Below, in pieces: positions 62,667 through 64,000 of a DNA stretch of 64,000 bases. The notes beneath the pieces were generated by a model. It ran no database searches. It saw only the letters and a list, made by a program, of their open reading frames with translations, and was not told the origin of the DNA. The translations under genes were made by a program, and so were the position numbers. This DNA is from Fibrobacterota bacterium (GTDB lineage Bacteria > Fibrobacterota > Chitinivibrionia > Chitinivibrionales > FEN-1185), in the NCBI GenBank assembly GCA_003165595.1, contig PLWQ01000033.1, forward strand, positions 27,499-91,498. Direction: 5' to 3'. Positions within the stretch are counted from its first letter, which is position 1, and each line of letters opens with the position of its first letter.

Positions 62667-63731
62667 ATGAAATCGTACAACATCGCCGTCATCCCCGGCG
62701 ACGGAACCGGCCCGGAAGTAGTGAGGGAGGGCCTCAAAGTCCTCAACGTTGCCGCGGCAAAGTACAACCTGAAATTGAATTTTGTAAACTATGATTTCGG
62801 AGGTGAGCGCTATTTGAAAACCGGCGAGACGCTGCCCGACAGCGCCATCGAAGAACTCCGCAAGCACGACTCGATTTTTCTGGGTGCCATCGGACATCCG
62901 GACGTAAAACCGGGCGTCCTGGAAACGGGCATCCTGCTCAAGGCGAGATTCGCGCTCGATCAGTACATCAATTTGCGGCCTGTCAAGCTTTATCCGAATG
63001 TGGAAACGCCGCTCAAAGACAAGGGGCCCGAGCATATCGACTTCGTGGTGATACGTGAAAATACGGGCGGCATCTACACCGGGGTGGGCGGGACAATGCA
63101 AAAAGGAACGCCGCTTGAGGTCGCGACGCAGGTGATGCTGTACTCCCGGCCCATGGTTGAGCGGTGTATGCGCTACGCCTACGAGTTCACGCGCAAGCGG
63201 AACAGGCGCAAACTGCTCACGCTGGTGCACAAGTGCAACGTGCTCACCTACACCGGCGATTTATGGGTGCGCGTGCACAAGGAAATGGGCGACAAAGACT
63301 ATCCGGACATCAAACAGGACTACAATCATGTTGACGCATGCACAATGTGGTTTGTGAAGAGCCCGGAATTCTACGACGTGATCGTCACCGAAAACCTGTT
63401 CGGCGACATCATCACCGATCTTGCGGCCATGATTCAGGGCGGCCTGGGCATCGCGGCCGGCGGCAACATCAACCCCGAGGGCGTATCGATGTTCGAGCCC
63501 ATGGGCGGCAGCGCACCCAAATACACGGGCAAGAACGTAATCAACCCGCTCGCCGCGATTTCGGCGGCAGGCATGATGCTCGAGACGATCGGCGAGCCGG
63601 CAGCGGGCAACGCCGTGGAAAGGGCCGTGCACGATTCGCTGGCATCGGGCAAAATCAAGAGCCTCGCGGCCGGCAAGATGGGAATGGGGACTACGGAAGT
63701 TGGGGATTTTGTAGCGACATTTGTCAAGTGA
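62667..63731 (+). CDS. leuB: 3-isopropylmalate dehydrogenase LeuB
   Basis: A 354-residue beta-decarboxylating dehydrogenase. Typical elements: IAVIPGDGTGPEVVREGLKVL, IFLGAIGHPDVKPG, ALDQYINLRPVKLYP, the substrate site VVIRENTGGIYTG, and the metal/NAD region ENLFGDIITDLAAMIQGGLGIA...PMGGSAPKYTGKN. It converts 3-isopropylmalate to 2-oxoisocaproate precursor with NAD+. Homologous isocitrate and tartrate dehydrogenases cannot be fully excluded, but the leuA context supports LeuB. ATG 62667 follows GGAG. leuC and leuD are not in the window. Confidence 0.88.
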   Translation: MKSYNIAVIPGDGTGPEVVREGLKVLNVAAAKYNLKLNFVNYDFGGERYLKTGETLPDSAIEELRKHDSIFLGAIGHPDVKPGVLETGILLKARFALDQYINLRPVKLYPNVETPLKDKGPEHIDFVVIRENTGGIYTGVGGTMQKGTPLEVATQVMLYSRPMVERCMRYAYEFTRKRNRRKLLTLVHKCNVLTYTGDLWVRVHKEMGDKDYPDIKQDYNHVDACTMWFVKSPEFYDVIVTENLFGDIITDLAAMIQGGLGIAAGGNINPEGVSMFEPMGGSAPKYTGKNVINPLAAISAAGMMLETIGEPAAGNAVERAVHDSLASGKIKSLAAGKMGMGTTEVGDFVATFVK

Positions 63732-64000
63732 AATGCAAAGGCTTTTGGGTGGGGGAAGTGTGCTTTCCGCCCTTTCCGTTGGACGGGCACAATCCCTCGC
63801 TTCAGCCGCCTTCGGCGTCTTCCGCCACCCCCTCGTGGGTGGCCCCCAAGAAAGAGTGGCTGCGAAACGAGACACCGGCTCGGGGGCGCCCAGAAGCAGT
63901 AGTTGGTGGGGAGGACGTGTAAACGCGGGATGGGCTTTTTGGAAGGCTGCGAAGCGGCCTACCAATGAGAAGGCGTTGCGGAAACACAACACTCGCGTTG
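63732..64000 (+). repeat. Family-B then family-C repeats after leuB
   Basis: After the leuB stop, a family-B copy starts at about 63744 (GGCTTTTGGGTGGGGGAAG, TTTCCGCCC, AGCCGCC, ACCCCCTCGTGGGTGGCCCCC, ending GGGGGCGCCCAGAAG near 63900). A spacer with GACGTGTAAACGCGGGATG follows, then the start of a family-C copy at about 63969 (GAAGGCGTTGCGGAAACAC) that is cut by the window end. The order is the same as after leuA. No gene is seen. Confidence 0.65.

Overview
The window is a chromosomal segment of a Gram-negative bacterium. Outer-membrane features support this: a Wza-like polysaccharide export protein, two predicted outer-membrane beta-barrels and a LolA-like protein. SecDF and lipid-export-type ABC systems agree. 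Several genes point to the FCB side of the tree (Fibrobacterota-like or a related candidate phylum): a DUF4159/DUF4175 pair, a ketol-acid reductoisomerase that reads like the fungal/Bacteroidetes type, and GT4/GT2-rich envelope loci. This placement is inference. No rRNA, transposase or CRISPR array was seen.

Layout. 1-0.3 kb: the 3' end of ispG. 0.5-21.3 kb: a large surface-polysaccharide locus built in blocks of alternating strand. It has a sugar epimerase, seven glycosyltransferases, a GT-C membrane transferase, three methyltransferase-fold proteins, Wza-, Wzz-, Wzy- and MurJ/Wzx-like proteins and a secreted protein of unknown function. By eye much of it is more AT-rich than the rest of the window. 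21.3-26.7 kb: a radical SAM/B12 protein and the DUF4175-DUF4159 pair, on the same strand as, and closely spaced with, the end of the polysaccharide locus. 27.1-32 kb: secD-secF, a single-domain response regulator and a beta-CASP metallo-beta-lactamase protein. 32.2-34.2 kb: a small beta-barrel, the 3' remnant of a sulfatase-modifying-factor-like gene, tRNA-Arg and tRNA-Pro with a partial tRNA-Pro copy, and an N-terminally short four-helix-bundle protein. 34.2-43 kb: an ABC export locus with two ATPases, three permeases, a LolA-like protein, a beta-barrel and a winged-helix regulator. 43.4-51.4 kb: an antiporter, a large multi-PAS hybrid kinase, a DUF401 membrane protein and a dTDP-rhamnose-reductase-like protein. 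51.5-54.5 kb: a three-gene NADH-oxidising iron-sulfur module with no catalytic partner nearby. 54.7-55.5 kb: nudC.

55.8-63.7 kb: the branched-chain amino-acid operon ilvB-ilvN-ilvC-leuA-(isochorismatase-like)-leuB. A complete transcription attenuator precedes it: a promoter, a 32-residue leader peptide with twelve Leu/Ile/Val in sixteen consecutive positions, a 10-bp antiterminator and a mutually exclusive terminator with nine Ts. This is the clearest regulatory system in the window.

The intergenic regions carry at least three families of GC-rich structured repeats. Family A has four copies, family B three and family C three. All three family-B copies start within about 15 nt of a stop codon in the gene's orientation. 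There are also long perfect palindromes.
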